From NCBI RefSeq assembly GCF_020103725.1, contig NZ_JAHXBG010000006.1, forward strand, positions 124,001 to 188,000: a stretch of 64,000 nt of DNA, in the 5' to 3' direction. Both the position numbers and the translations under genes were made by a program. The first letter of the stretch is position 1. Each line of letters opens with the position of its first letter. Source of the DNA: Hyalangium gracile (GTDB lineage: Bacteria; Myxococcota; Myxococcia; Myxococcales; Myxococcaceae). This document shows, in pieces, positions 26,559 through 36,478 of this stretch. Under the pieces are notes generated by a model. That model was not told the origin of the DNA. It saw only the letters and a program-made list of their open reading frames with translations, and made no database searches.

Positions 26559-28841
26559 ATGCCCATGACGACTCTGGATGATGTGACAACGTGTGCGGGG
26601 ATGCCGCTGGCGCCACCGTCGGCCACGGCGGGGGCCTGCCTGATCCTGATCAGCACGGCGATGCCGGCCGCCATCGGCAAGGCGTACCCGCTGGCGCCGG
26701 GCGAGCACGTGCTCGGGCGCGGCTCGGACGCGGACATCCGCATCGACGACCACGGGGTGTCGCGACGGCATGCCCGCATCGTCCGCACGCCGGAGGGCTC
26801 CTGCCATGTGACGGACCTGGGCTCGACCAACGGCACCTACCTCAACGGGGTGTCCGTCACCTCCACGGAGCTGAGGGAGGGGGACCGGCTGCAGATTGGC
26901 ACCGGCACCGTCTTCCGCTTCTCGGCGCGCGAGCAGCTCGAGCCGCGCGAGGAGCAGCTGCGGCAGGCGCTCTCGGCGGCGCGGGTGGGCATCTGGGACT
27001 GGAACGCCTCCAGCGGCGTGGTGACGTGGTCCGAGCACGTGGACCGGCTGCTGGGGCTGCCGGTGGGCAAGCTCTCGGGTCGCGCCATGGACCTGAAGGA
27101 AGTGGTGCACCCGGCGGACCTGTCGCGCGTGCGCGAGGCGCTGGCGACCGCGCTGGAGAAGCGCACCCAGGTGGAGCTGGAGTACCGCATCGAGCCGGCG
27201 GGCAGCGGGTACCGGTGGCTGTCGTGCAAGGGCGACGTGCTCAGCGACATGGAGGGGGCGCCCGCGCGCATCACCGGCACGGTGATGGACATCACCGCGC
27301 GCAAGCAGGCCGAGCAGGAGCTGCGCCGCCAGGCCCTGCTCTTCGAGAGCTTCTATGACGCGGTGCTCATCACGGACCTGTCCGGGCGCATCGTGGACCT
27401 GAACCCGAGCGCGGAGCGGATGTTCGGCCGCACCAAGTCGGAGGCGCTGGGGCACACGCTCTTCTCGGTGCTCAACCCGGGGCTGACGGACATCCTCACC
27501 GCGAACATCCTCACCGCGCTGGATCAGGCCGGCCGGTGGACGGGCGAGGTGAAGTTCGAGCGGCGGGACGGGACGGTGTGCGCCTGCGAGTCGGTGGCGG
27601 TGCCGCTGAGGGACTCGGAGGGGCGCACCATCGCGTGCATCATGGTGCACCGCGACATCACCGAGCGGAAGAACCTGCAGGCGCGGCTGGTGATGGCGGA
27701 TCGGCTGGCGTCGGTGGGCACGTTGGGCGCGGGGGTGGCCCATGAGATCAACAACCCGCTGGCCTACATGCTCGTCAACCTTCACCTCATCCGGGTGGGG
27801 CTGGAGCGGCTGGAGGCCGTCACGCCGCAGGGGACCATCGAGCCGCTGCAGCAGCTCGTCCAGGAGACGACGGAGGGGGCCGAGCGCATCGCCGGCATCG
27901 TGCAGGACCTGAAGACGTTCGCGCGGGGCGAGCAGGATGCGCGCATGGGCCCGGTGGACGTGCGCCGGGCGGTGGAGCTGGCGTGCAAGATGGCGGACAA
28001 CATGCTGCGCCACCGCGCGCGGCTGGTGCTGGAGTTCGACCACGTGCCGCTGGTGGAGGCCAACGAGTCGCGGCTGTGCCAGGTGTTCCTCAACCTGCTG
28101 CTCAACGCGTCGCAGGCCATCCCCGAGGGCGAGCCGGCGGAGCGGCATGAGATTGCCGTGCGGCTGCGCGCGCCGGAGAGGGGCCGGGTGGTGGTGGAGG
28201 TGCGCGACACGGGCGTGGGGATGACGGCGGAGGTGCTGTCGCGGGTGTTCGATCCGTTCTTCACCACCAAGCCGATTGGCGAGGGCACGGGGCTGGGGCT
28301 GTCCATCTGCCACGGCATCATCGAGTCGATGAAGGGCACCATCTCCGCGGAGAGCGAGCCGGGCAGGGGGAGCACCTTCCGCGTCACGCTGCGGGCGATG
28401 CCGCAGGAGTCGGAGACGCCCACGCGCCCGAGCTTCCGGCTGCCCGAGCTGGGCCTGAGCTCTCCGCGCGCGCGCATCCTGGTGGTGGATGACGAGCCGA
28501 ACGTGACGCTGTCGCTGCAGCGGGCGCTGGGGGCCGAGCACGAGGTGGCCACGGCCAACACGGCGCGCGAGGCGCTGACGCTGCTGGCGCAGGACAGGGG
28601 CTACGACGTCATCCTGTGCGACGTGATGATGCCGGGGATGACGGGGATGGACCTGTATGGGGAGCTGGAGCGGGTGTCTCCGGAGGTGGCCGGGCGTGTC
28701 GTCTTCATGACGGGCGGGGCCTTCACGCCGCGGGCGGTGACTTTCCTTCAGGGGGTGCCGAACCCGAAGATCGGCAAGCCCTTGAACCTGGAGGAGTTGA
28801 GGATGCTGGTGACGCGGCGTGCCGTGGAGGCGCAGAGATGA
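26559..28841 (+). CDS. FHA-PAS-PAS hybrid histidine kinase with receiver
   Basis: A 760-residue soluble signalling protein. An FHA domain (about residues 45-115; LGRGSDADIRIDD, VSRRHARI, GSTNGTYLNG) comes first and would bind phosphothreonine. Then two PAS domains (about 130-250 and 255-375), dimerisation/His domain with H395 in GVAHEINNPLAYML, ATPase domain (DTGVGMTAE, GTGLGLSICHG) and C-terminal receiver with D688 in CDVMMPGMTG. The FHA domain makes it a likely acceptor of the divergent Ser/Thr kinase signal, which is an inference from position. It overlaps the OPT gene by 4 nt. Confidence 0.93.
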   Translation: MPMTTLDDVTTCAGMPLAPPSATAGACLILISTAMPAAIGKAYPLAPGEHVLGRGSDADIRIDDHGVSRRHARIVRTPEGSCHVTDLGSTNGTYLNGVSVTSTELREGDRLQIGTGTVFRFSAREQLEPREEQLRQALSAARVGIWDWNASSGVVTWSEHVDRLLGLPVGKLSGRAMDLKEVVHPADLSRVREALATALEKRTQVELEYRIEPAGSGYRWLSCKGDVLSDMEGAPARITGTVMDITARKQAEQELRRQALLFESFYDAVLITDLSGRIVDLNPSAERMFGRTKSEALGHTLFSVLNPGLTDILTANILTALDQAGRWTGEVKFERRDGTVCACESVAVPLRDSEGRTIACIMVHRDITERKNLQARLVMADRLASVGTLGAGVAHEINNPLAYMLVNLHLIRVGLERLEAVTPQGTIEPLQQLVQETTEGAERIAGIVQDLKTFARGEQDARMGPVDVRRAVELACKMADNMLRHRARLVLEFDHVPLVEANESRLCQVFLNLLLNASQAIPEGEPAERHEIAVRLRAPERGRVVVEVRDTGVGMTAEVLSRVFDPFFTTKPIGEGTGLGLSICHGIIESMKGTISAESEPGRGSTFRVTLRAMPQESETPTRPSFRLPELGLSSPRARILVVDDEPNVTLSLQRALGAEHEVATANTAREALTLLAQDRGYDVILCDVMMPGMTGMDLYGELERVSPEVAGRVVFMTGGAFTPRAVTFLQGVPNPKIGKPLNLEELRMLVTRRAVEAQR

Positions 28842-30631
28842 AGGTGCCGTCAGGGCCACTGGAGTCCTCGGCCCTCGAGGTTCCCGCCGCCAACCCGGCG
28901 GTGTTCGTGCCAGGACCGGGAGTGATGACTTCGGGCGGCGAGTTCACGACGCGCGCGCTGGTGGGGGGCTGCATCATCGGCTCGGTGCTGGCGGTCTCCA
29001 ACGTGTACATGGGGATGAAGACGGGCTGGTGGGAGAGCGGCTCCATCAGCGCGGCGGTGCTGGGCTTCAGCGGACTGTCGGCCCTGGGGCGGCGGTGGGG
29101 CAGGGCGCCCACCGCGCGCGAGAGCAACATGACGCAGACGGCGGCGAGCGCCGTGGGGGCCATGCCGGCCGCGGCGGGGCTGCTGGGCTCGCTGCCGGCG
29201 CTGGCGATGATGGGCATCTCCGTGCCCGCGTGGGGGGTGGTGGCCTGGGGCGCCGCGCTGGGCCTGCTGGGCGTGCTGGCGGCGTACCTGCTGCGCCGCA
29301 GACTGCTCATCGAGGAGGGGCTGCCATTCCCCACGGGGGTGGCCACCGCGGAGGTCATCACCGCGATGCACAAGGCGGAGCGGGTGGCGCAGCCGGGGCG
29401 CGCGCGGGTGCTGATGGGCTCGGGGCTGGCGTCCATGGCGCTGACGTGGCTGCGGGATGTGTCCGGGTGGGTGCCCGCGATGACGGCGATGCCGGGACGG
29501 CTGGCGGGGCTGCCGGCCTCCACCTTCACGTGGGGCTTTGGGTGGAACCCCATGCTGCTGGCCATCGGCATGATGGCGGGGCTGCCCATGGGGCTGAGCA
29601 TGCTGCTGGGCGCGGTGCTGGCGTGGGGGGTGAGCGCGCCGGCGCTCGTGAGCGGGGGGGTGGTGGCGGCCAGTGGCGGTTACGAGAAGTTCGCGGAGTG
29701 GCTGACCTGGCCTGGCGTGGGGCTGATGGTGGGCGCGGCGGTGGTGTCGCTCGCGGCGCAGGCCCGCTCGCTGGTGGGGGCGGTGCGGGACTTGCGGTCC
29801 ATGGGCACGGCGGGGAGTGGCACGGGCCGCTGGCCGCTGGTCGTGGGGCTGGTGGCGTCCGCCCTGGTGCTGGTGCTGGGGCAGGGCGTGTTCGAGCTGC
29901 CCATGTCGCACACGCTGGTGGTGCTGGCGCTCGTGCTGCCGCTGTGCGCGGTGTGCGCGCGCGGGGCCGGGCAGACGGACATCGCGCCGGTGGGGCAGAT
30001 GGGGCAGGTGGCGCAGGTGGTCTCCGGGACGCTGTTTCCGGGGCCGGCGGGGCTCAACGTGGCGGGGGGCTCGGTGGTGGCGGGGGCGGTGGCGCAGACG
30101 GGCGTGAGCCTCTGGTCGCTCAAGGCGGGGCACCTGCTGGGGACGGCGCCTCAGCGGCAGCTGCTCGCGCAGCTGCTGGGCGTGCTCGTCGGGGCGGCGG
30201 TGGGAGTGCCCGCGTACCTGCTGCTGCTGAAGGCCTATGGAGTGGGTGGCGAGGTGCTGCCGGTGCCCTCGGCGCACCAGTTCCGGGCCCTGGCGGAGCT
30301 GTCGACCCAGGGGTTCTCCGGGCTGCCCGCGTATGCCTCCCAGGCCGCATGGGCCGGCTTCGCGGTGGGGGCCGGGCTGACGCTTGCGGCGCGTGGGCGG
30401 CTGGAGCGCTTCGTGCCCTCGACCGCGGCGATGGGCATTGGCTTCCTGGTGCCGGCCAACTACGCGGTGACGATCGCCACGGGCGCGCTGCTGGTGGCGG
30501 TCGGGCGTCGCCTGCGGCCGGAGGCGACGGCGCAGCACGCTCCAGCGCTGGGAGCGGGGGCCATCGCCGGGGAGTCCCTCATGGGGCTGGCGATCGCGGC
30601 GCTCTTCGCGTTCGGGATCTTCCAGCGGTAG
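28838..30631 (+). CDS. Oligopeptide transporter (OPT) family protein
   Basis: A 597-residue multi-pass membrane protein. About 14 to 16 hydrophobic helices are visible, with the OPT signatures NVYMGMKTGWWESGSI near the N-terminus, RRRLLIEEGLPFPTG, GFGWNPMLLAIG and the C-terminal GESLMGLAI. OPT carriers move small peptides or metal chelates; the substrate is not indicated. The start overlaps the stop of the hybrid kinase, so the kinase and transporter are translationally coupled, an arrangement suggesting peptide or metal sensing. Confidence 0.9.
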   Translation: MKVPSGPLESSALEVPAANPAVFVPGPGVMTSGGEFTTRALVGGCIIGSVLAVSNVYMGMKTGWWESGSISAAVLGFSGLSALGRRWGRAPTARESNMTQTAASAVGAMPAAAGLLGSLPALAMMGISVPAWGVVAWGAALGLLGVLAAYLLRRRLLIEEGLPFPTGVATAEVITAMHKAERVAQPGRARVLMGSGLASMALTWLRDVSGWVPAMTAMPGRLAGLPASTFTWGFGWNPMLLAIGMMAGLPMGLSMLLGAVLAWGVSAPALVSGGVVAASGGYEKFAEWLTWPGVGLMVGAAVVSLAAQARSLVGAVRDLRSMGTAGSGTGRWPLVVGLVASALVLVLGQGVFELPMSHTLVVLALVLPLCAVCARGAGQTDIAPVGQMGQVAQVVSGTLFPGPAGLNVAGGSVVAGAVAQTGVSLWSLKAGHLLGTAPQRQLLAQLLGVLVGAAVGVPAYLLLLKAYGVGGEVLPVPSAHQFRALAELSTQGFSGLPAYASQAAWAGFAVGAGLTLAARGRLERFVPSTAAMGIGFLVPANYAVTIATGALLVAVGRRLRPEATAQHAPALGAGAIAGESLMGLAIAALFAFGIFQR

Positions 30632-30673
30632 GGGTGAGGGGGCCGCTGGGTTGGGAGTGGCTCCGTGCCCGTC

Positions 30674-33600
30674 TCAGCCCGCGCTCGCGAAGAGTGCTCG
30701 CTCCAGCGTCCGGCGCAGCCGCCCTTCCATGACGTTGGGAATCTTCACGGCCCGCTGCAGCGCGTCCTCGAGGATGTGGACCGCCTCCGCGCGGTCGCCT
30801 CGCCTCAGCGCCGCCAGCCCCATCATCTCCAGCACCTCCAGCGGCTCCTGCTCCACGGAGACTTCCGCGGACCGCTCCTGGAGCTTGCGCCAGGCCTCCG
30901 GGCTCGCGTCGCGTGTCGTCAGCTCCACCATCGCGAAGAGCACTTCCTCGGAGGGGCTCAGCCCCACCGCATGTCGCCGCTGGGCCAGCGCCTCTCGCAC
31001 CTGCCCCAGCCGCTCTCGCGCTCGGGCGAACTGCCCCTCCCAGGCCAGCACCCGGGCATGCAGCAGCAGCGCCCACGGCCGCGCCGCCACCTCCAGGTGC
31101 TGACGCTCCAGCTCGATGGCTCGCGCGATGTGCGGCGCCGCCAGCGCAGGGTCTCCCGCCTGGTAGTAGAGCTCTCCCAGGTTGTGCTCGGCGAAGTACT
31201 CCCAGCCCACCACGCCCAGCTCGCGGCCCAGGTGCATGAAGCGCTCCTGGTCCTTGATGGCGCTCGTCAGATCCTTCCGCGCCACCCAGAGGTTGCGCCG
31301 GTTGTTGATGGCGCCTCCCAGGTGGAACTGATCGCCGCGCTTCGTGCAGGAGGCGATGACATCCTCCAGCACCGCCTCCGCCTCCGAGATGCGCCCCAGG
31401 TTGGGCAGGATGACGGCCAGCAGCAGCTGCGCCACCACCCGTGTCTCGTACCCCGCGTCCCCCAGCGTCAGCGCGCGATCCGCCGCCGCCTCCAGCGGAG
31501 GGCAGGCCTCCTCCCACCGACCCTGGCGGAACCAGCTGCGCCCCACCCCCAGCAGCAGCCGCGCCTGCACATAGGAGGAGGGCACCTTCACCGCCAGCGC
31601 CCGCGCCTCCTGTACGCACGCCTCCGAGCGGACGTAGTCGTTCACCCAGTCCAGCGCCATCGCCTCGTCCAGCAGCACCTCCACCTCGACGCGCGTGTCT
31701 CCCACCCGCCGTGCCAGCTCGCGCGCCCGCGTGAAGTCCGCCAGCGAGTCGTCATACCGGCCGATGCGGTAGCGCATCAGGCCTCGCCCCCGGAAGAGCG
31801 TCAGCCCGCGCAGCTCGTCGGTCGCATCCAGCAGCTCCAGCGCGCGCGTGTAGAGCGTCTCGGCGTCCAGGTATGCGTGGCGGCCCCGGGCCGACTCCGC
31901 CAGGTCCAGGTAGAGCGCGAGCGCCTCCTCCCGCATGCCGGCCGACGCGGCGTGGAAGGCCAGGCGCGGCAGCAGCTGTCGCTCGGTGGCGGCGCTGCGG
32001 CTCTCGTAGAAGCGGAAGGCGGCGCGGTGGATGCGGGCGCGCTCCGCCTCTGGCAGCGTGCGCGCCACGGCCTCGCGCACCAGCTCGTTGCGGAAGCTCA
32101 GCGCCTCGTGCCGGTGCTCCACCAGCAGCCCCATGTCCAGCAGCCGGCGCGTGGCGTGGTGTGGATCCAGCGGGAAGCCCGAGGCGCCACCCTCGCGGTC
32201 CAGCTCGCGCACCATGCCCTCGGCCGACGTCGCGGTGAAGTCCGAGCCCAGCAGCGCGCACAGGCGCGCGTGCGCCGCCAGCGCCGGAGGCAGCGCCCCC
32301 AGCTCCCGGTCCGCCAGCCACTCCACCAGCCGCAGCTCCGGCACCGTGTCCAGCTCGTCCGTGACGAGGAACCAGCTGCCGCCTTCGCCCCGCTGGCGCA
32401 CCAGCCCCTGGCGCTTGAGCGCGCGCACCAGCTCCACCAGGAAGAGTGGCACGCGCCGGGCCCGCTCGACGATGCGCTCCACGGCCTGCGAGGGGACGTT
32501 CTCCACCGGCCGCAGCAGGATGCGGCACAGCGCCTGCGCGTCTCCCGCCGCCAGCGGCCCCAGGTTGAGCGTCGCGCGGTACGCCGCGCGCATGCCCCAG
32601 GAGGGCCGGCTCCGCTCGAACTCCGGACGCGCCAGCACGCAGACCCACAGCGGCACCTTGCCCTCGGCCAGACACGCGTACTCCAGCGCATCCAGCGCCG
32701 TCTCATCCGCGAAGTGCGCGTCATCCAGCAGCAGGCACAGCGGGCGCTCGCGCGCGATGGCCGCCAGCAGCTCTCCCGTGGCGCGCAGCGCCAGCGAGCG
32801 CAAGGCACCCGGCGCCGCGGCCCGGCTCTGCAGCTCCGGGGTGTCGAGCCCCGACCAGCCCAGCGTCGTCACCACGCCGGGCCACAGCTCCGTGGCCAGC
32901 TCCTCCCCCAGCCGCTCGAAGAAGGCCTTGCGGCCCTCCTCCGGGCTGCTCGCCTCTTCCCGCTCGAAGCCGTGGAGCGCCTGGCGCAGCAGCAGGCGCA
33001 GCGTGCTGGACGGGTCGCCCTGCACCGGCTCGCGCGCGCGCACCGAGTGGATCCGGGCCCGTGGCAGCCCCTCACGCAGCCTCCGCGCCAGCGCCGCGCC
33101 GAAGTGGCTCTTGCCGTGTCCCCGCTCTCCGAGCACGGCCGTCAGGGTGGGGGCTCGCTGCTCCACCGCGATCCGCGCGCTGTCCCACAGCCCCCGGAGC
33201 TCCTCGTCCCGGCCGATGAGCACGCTGCTGCCCAGCCGGAGCACGGTGAACTCCTTGCGCGGCACCACCTCGGGGGCGCTGGGACGCAGCAGCCCTCCTC
33301 GCTCGGGCATGGGGATGCAGCGCACGTCGGGCACCGCATCCGCCGCCGCGGGAGTGAGCAGCAGGGGGATGGTGTCCGTGGGGGCCGGGTAGCGCTCCTT
33401 GCGCGTGAAGATGCCGCCCAGGTAGCGCGGCGGAGCCCCCGGCCGCTGGTGGACGGTGACGGTGGCCACGTCCACCAGCGCGGTGGAGACCAGCCGCTGC
33501 TCCTCCAGCTCCTCGGCCGCGCGGATGGCGCGCTGCACCGGGTTCTCTCCGGCGTTGGGGTCGAACACACCCGCGAAGCGCGCGCCGTCGCGGTAGGCCA

Positions 33601-34690
33601 CCTGCCCGCCGAGCCCCGTCAGCACCTTCTGGATGGCGAGCGGGTTGGCGCTGGAGGCAAACAGCAGCACCGCCACCGAGCGGCGCGTCTGCGGAGCGCG
33701 GGAGGGCTCCTCGGCGGAGGGGGCTCGCGCGGCGGGCGTGTTCGCGGGCTTTGCCTGGGCGAGCGCCTCTCGCAGCGCGCCGCGCACGGTGGCCACGCTG
33801 TCGAAGCGCCGGAAGCGCTCCTTGGCCAGGCACTGGAGCACCACCGCCTCCAGCGCCGCGGAGACTGGCGCCAGCTCCGAGGGAGGCGTCGGCCGCCGCG
33901 AGAGGTGGGCCTGGAGCACCTCGGTCCGCGCGCCGAAGAAGGGAGGCCTCCCGGTGAGCATCTCGTAGAGGAGCACTCCGAGCGCGTACACGTCCGTGCG
34001 CGCATCCAGCGTGGAGGAGCCCGCGCACTGCTCGGGAGCCATGTACTCGTCCGTCCCCGCGTAGCTGCTCCCCTCCTGCGCCGAGGGCTCCTCGGACACC
34101 TCCGGCACGATGAGCGAGCGCGACAGCCCGAAGTCGATCATCCGCACGCGCGAGGCCGCGTCATCGAGGAGGAGGTTCTCCGGCTTGAGATCGCAGTGGG
34201 CGAAGCCACGGCTGTGCAGCAGGTCGAGCGCCTCCGTGAGCGCGAGCGCGCGTGAGGAGAACTCCTCCAGCGGCATGGGCCCCGAGAGCGCGCCCAGGCG
34301 CGAGGCCAGCGTGGGCATCGGGATGAACTCCAGCACCAGGTAGCGGCCGCCGTCCTCCAGCGCCCCCTCCGCGTACAGCGTCGGCCCGGCCGGGGCTCCG
34401 ACGGCCCGCAGCGCCTGGGCCTCGCGCTCGAGCTGGAGCCGGGAGAGGGCACTGCCCGCATGCGCCACCTTGATGGCCACCGGCACGGCGTCCACGAGCC
34501 GCTGCGCGGCCAGCACGGTGCCAAAGCCTCCCCGCGCGATGAGGCGCTCGACGCGATAGCCCGGGAGGGGGAGCTCCGGGACAGGGGGGATTTCAAGCGG
34601 AGCGGCGGAGCCTTCCGCCGGGGGAGTTCCCAGCGGACACGTGACGTGTGAGCCCTCCCAGCGCCGCCCGCATGTCAGACAGCGAGGCAC
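30674..34690 (-). CDS. PknK-like Ser/Thr kinase with ATPase and TPR-like modules
   Basis: About 1338 residues from a GTG at 34690; an ATG at 34789 is also in frame but has no ribosome site. The N-terminus begins PRCLTCGRRW...CPLG, a zinc-ribbon-like Cys cluster. Then a kinase domain (ARGGFGTVLA, AIKVA, HCDLKPEN, DFG, APEQC), a short cyclase-like stretch, a signalling ATPase (RDEEL; GERGHGKSH Walker A), and a long helical TPR-like half. The catalytic loop has HCD in place of HRD. Such STPK-STAND fusions are common in myxobacteria; targets are unknown. Convergent with the OPT gene. Confidence 0.88.
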   Translation of the reverse strand: MPRCLTCGRRWEGSHVTCPLGTPPAEGSAAPLEIPPVPELPLPGYRVERLIARGGFGTVLAAQRLVDAVPVAIKVAHAGSALSRLQLEREAQALRAVGAPAGPTLYAEGALEDGGRYLVLEFIPMPTLASRLGALSGPMPLEEFSSRALALTEALDLLHSRGFAHCDLKPENLLLDDAASRVRMIDFGLSRSLIVPEVSEEPSAQEGSSYAGTDEYMAPEQCAGSSTLDARTDVYALGVLLYEMLTGRPPFFGARTEVLQAHLSRRPTPPSELAPVSAALEAVVLQCLAKERFRRFDSVATVRGALREALAQAKPANTPAARAPSAEEPSRAPQTRRSVAVLLFASSANPLAIQKVLTGLGGQVAYRDGARFAGVFDPNAGENPVQRAIRAAEELEEQRLVSTALVDVATVTVHQRPGAPPRYLGGIFTRKERYPAPTDTIPLLLTPAAADAVPDVRCIPMPERGGLLRPSAPEVVPRKEFTVLRLGSSVLIGRDEELRGLWDSARIAVEQRAPTLTAVLGERGHGKSHFGAALARRLREGLPRARIHSVRAREPVQGDPSSTLRLLLRQALHGFEREEASSPEEGRKAFFERLGEELATELWPGVVTTLGWSGLDTPELQSRAAAPGALRSLALRATGELLAAIARERPLCLLLDDAHFADETALDALEYACLAEGKVPLWVCVLARPEFERSRPSWGMRAAYRATLNLGPLAAGDAQALCRILLRPVENVPSQAVERIVERARRVPLFLVELVRALKRQGLVRQRGEGGSWFLVTDELDTVPELRLVEWLADRELGALPPALAAHARLCALLGSDFTATSAEGMVRELDREGGASGFPLDPHHATRRLLDMGLLVEHRHEALSFRNELVREAVARTLPEAERARIHRAAFRFYESRSAATERQLLPRLAFHAASAGMREEALALYLDLAESARGRHAYLDAETLYTRALELLDATDELRGLTLFRGRGLMRYRIGRYDDSLADFTRARELARRVGDTRVEVEVLLDEAMALDWVNDYVRSEACVQEARALAVKVPSSYVQARLLLGVGRSWFRQGRWEEACPPLEAAADRALTLGDAGYETRVVAQLLLAVILPNLGRISEAEAVLEDVIASCTKRGDQFHLGGAINNRRNLWVARKDLTSAIKDQERFMHLGRELGVVGWEYFAEHNLGELYYQAGDPALAAPHIARAIELERQHLEVAARPWALLLHARVLAWEGQFARARERLGQVREALAQRRHAVGLSPSEEVLFAMVELTTRDASPEAWRKLQERSAEVSVEQEPLEVLEMMGLAALRRGDRAEAVHILEDALQRAVKIPNVMEGRLRRTLERALFASAG

Positions 34691-35266
34691 GCCCTGGACT
34701 CTACGTGCCCGGTCCTGTGTCTTCCATGGTGGGGACCCAGTACGAGCCAGGGGTGAATCCGACCCGGGAGCCGCTCTCCGGACTTTCAAGGCTCACTGGG
34801 AGCGAAGCCACCCGCCACTCAGAGCCCGCCCGGGTCATCGCTGGAGGGCACGTCCACGTGGAAGCCGGGCGTCCGGGCTGACGGGCTTCAGGTCCACGCG
34901 AGCGACGGCGGCGCCCTGGGCCTCCGCTCGAATCTCCCGCTCCATGGGGTGTGTCACATGAGGGTTGCACGTGCTCTCTCTTCCCTGGGAGCCCCCGCTT
35001 GTCTCCGGGGAGGCACTCGGGTGCAGCGGCCTCGTCCCCATCCCCACGCCTCGAGCGCGGACCCGGTGCCGCGGGGGCTCCCCTGTCTCGAGCCTGCCCC
35101 GGAGGGCAGGGAGCCGTCAGGCAGCGCGCGGGGCGCGGAGGGACTCGTCCGCTCATGGACGACGGCGCTGGAGGAGGGCTGGAAGATCGTGGGCGGGATC
35201 GCACCATCAGGAAGTTCGGCAGGCCCTCGGCGGATCCGCGGGAGGGCCCCATCGAGGGAGCAGGCC
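34691..35266. other. Divergent intergenic region, no gene seen
   Basis: A 576-base gap lies between the divergent PknK-like kinase and the M15-like lipoprotein. A 10-bp palindrome TCCACGTGGA is at 34853-34862. Reading frames run through much of it upstream of the lipoprotein start, but their products have the composition of frame-shifted GC-rich DNA and no ribosome sites. I see no convincing -10/-35 pair or RNA gene. The promoters for both flanking genes should lie here. Confidence 0.4.
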
Positions 35267-36460
35267 ATGAGACTGGACAGAGCGGGGCGACTCGCGTGGG
35301 TGCTCTGCGCCGGCATCGTCGCCGGCTGCACGTGTGGAAGAGGAGAGGGGACGGGCGGCAGCGGCCCGCTGGCCGAGGACGACGCCCGGGTGGGCGGCGG
35401 CGGTGGGCGGCGGGTGGCGCTCGAGATCACCGAGGCCTTCACGAAGACTACGGGCCAGACGGCGCCGAGGACCTCCTTCCTCTCGCCCGAGGAGGAGATC
35501 ACCGTGCGCGCGCGCCTCGTCAACGCGCCCAACGGCGCGGAGGACCACATCCGCTGGACGGTGCGCCCGGTGGGAGCGCACACCGGCCCCGCGATACCCG
35601 CCACCCACGAGGGCAAGGAGTTCACCTTTCGAGGCAGCTCGGCGAACGGGAATGCCGGCAGCCGGCAGCCCAATCCGCCCCTGGAGTACGAGGTGATCGC
35701 CACCGCCACGGTGGAGGGCCAGACGCTGGAGGCGCGCCTGCCACCCACCACCTTCATCCGCCAGGAGGAGGTGGACATCGTGCGGCAGGAGTACGCCGAC
35801 TACGGCACCAGCTTCCGGCCACGCCTGACGCAGATCTCTGTCCCCGGGCGCGCGCTCCTCAACACGGGCAACTACACCTTCATCGTGGAGGAGGACGAAG
35901 GGAAGCTGGAGGAGCTGCTCACCCAGGTGGAGCAGGAGGTGAACCGCATCCTCAACGACGACGTGCAGGAGCAGCCCGTGAGGACCCGAGGGTTGAAGCC
36001 GAACACGGTGGTGGTCTCCCCCGGTCCGCCGGTGCTGGAGGCCGGGCCGCTCGGGGATACGGATCCCCAGGGCGATGATGTCTGCGTCGGGCCGCGGGTG
36101 AACGGCGCCTGCTCGGGCCCCATCCTCGCCGGCCGCAACGGTGTCGCCGAGACGCTCGCCAACAACCGCCAGGTGCGGGTGGAGCTCTCGAAGCTGGTGA
36201 CGAGCGCCTACCGCAACCCGCAGCGCAACCGGGTCATCGGCTCCCGGTCGCTCAACAGCCGCCACACGCGGGGCCGGGCGCTGGATCTCGATCCGCGCGC
36301 TCTCACCGTGCGGGGCAAGGACGCGCGACAGCTCATGTGCGTCATGGAGGCGGCCGGAGACCGTGTCGTCGGCACGGGGAACTCCTTCACCGAGCGCGGC
36401 GCGGCCACGTTCCTCGACTGCAACGACGTGGCGGCGGACCACGTCCACATCCAGCGCTGA
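35267..36460 (+). CDS. M15-like D-Ala-D-Ala carboxypeptidase-type lipoprotein
   Basis: A 397-residue exported protein; lipobox IVAGCTCG gives lipidation near residue 20. The C-terminal about 100 residues have H333-TRGRAL-D340 (the HxxxxxxD zinc motif) and a final DHVHI, which together fit the zinc ligands of M15 peptidases. These act on peptidoglycan peptides. The first 200 residues of the mature protein are beta-rich, with an acidic helix (EEDEGKLEELLTQVEQEVN) in the middle. It is followed 18 nt later by the TPR gene on the same strand, probably an operon. Confidence 0.78.
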   Translation: MRLDRAGRLAWVLCAGIVAGCTCGRGEGTGGSGPLAEDDARVGGGGGRRVALEITEAFTKTTGQTAPRTSFLSPEEEITVRARLVNAPNGAEDHIRWTVRPVGAHTGPAIPATHEGKEFTFRGSSANGNAGSRQPNPPLEYEVIATATVEGQTLEARLPPTTFIRQEEVDIVRQEYADYGTSFRPRLTQISVPGRALLNTGNYTFIVEEDEGKLEELLTQVEQEVNRILNDDVQEQPVRTRGLKPNTVVVSPGPPVLEAGPLGDTDPQGDDVCVGPRVNGACSGPILAGRNGVAETLANNRQVRVELSKLVTSAYRNPQRNRVIGSRSLNSRHTRGRALDLDPRALTVRGKDARQLMCVMEAAGDRVVGTGNSFTERGAATFLDCNDVAADHVHIQR

Positions 36461-36478
36461 AGCGCGCGAGGAGCCTCG

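Noticed and set aside
26136..28859. About 900-codon antisense frame opposite the FHA-PAS hybrid kinase.
   Set aside because: The plus-strand protein has full FHA, PAS, His-kinase and receiver motifs; the antisense product is Arg/His/Leu-rich and domain-free.
34949..35266. N-terminal extension of the M15-like lipoprotein to 34949.
   Set aside because: The signal peptide and lipobox start at 35267; the upstream residues are Pro/Arg-rich with no ribosome site.
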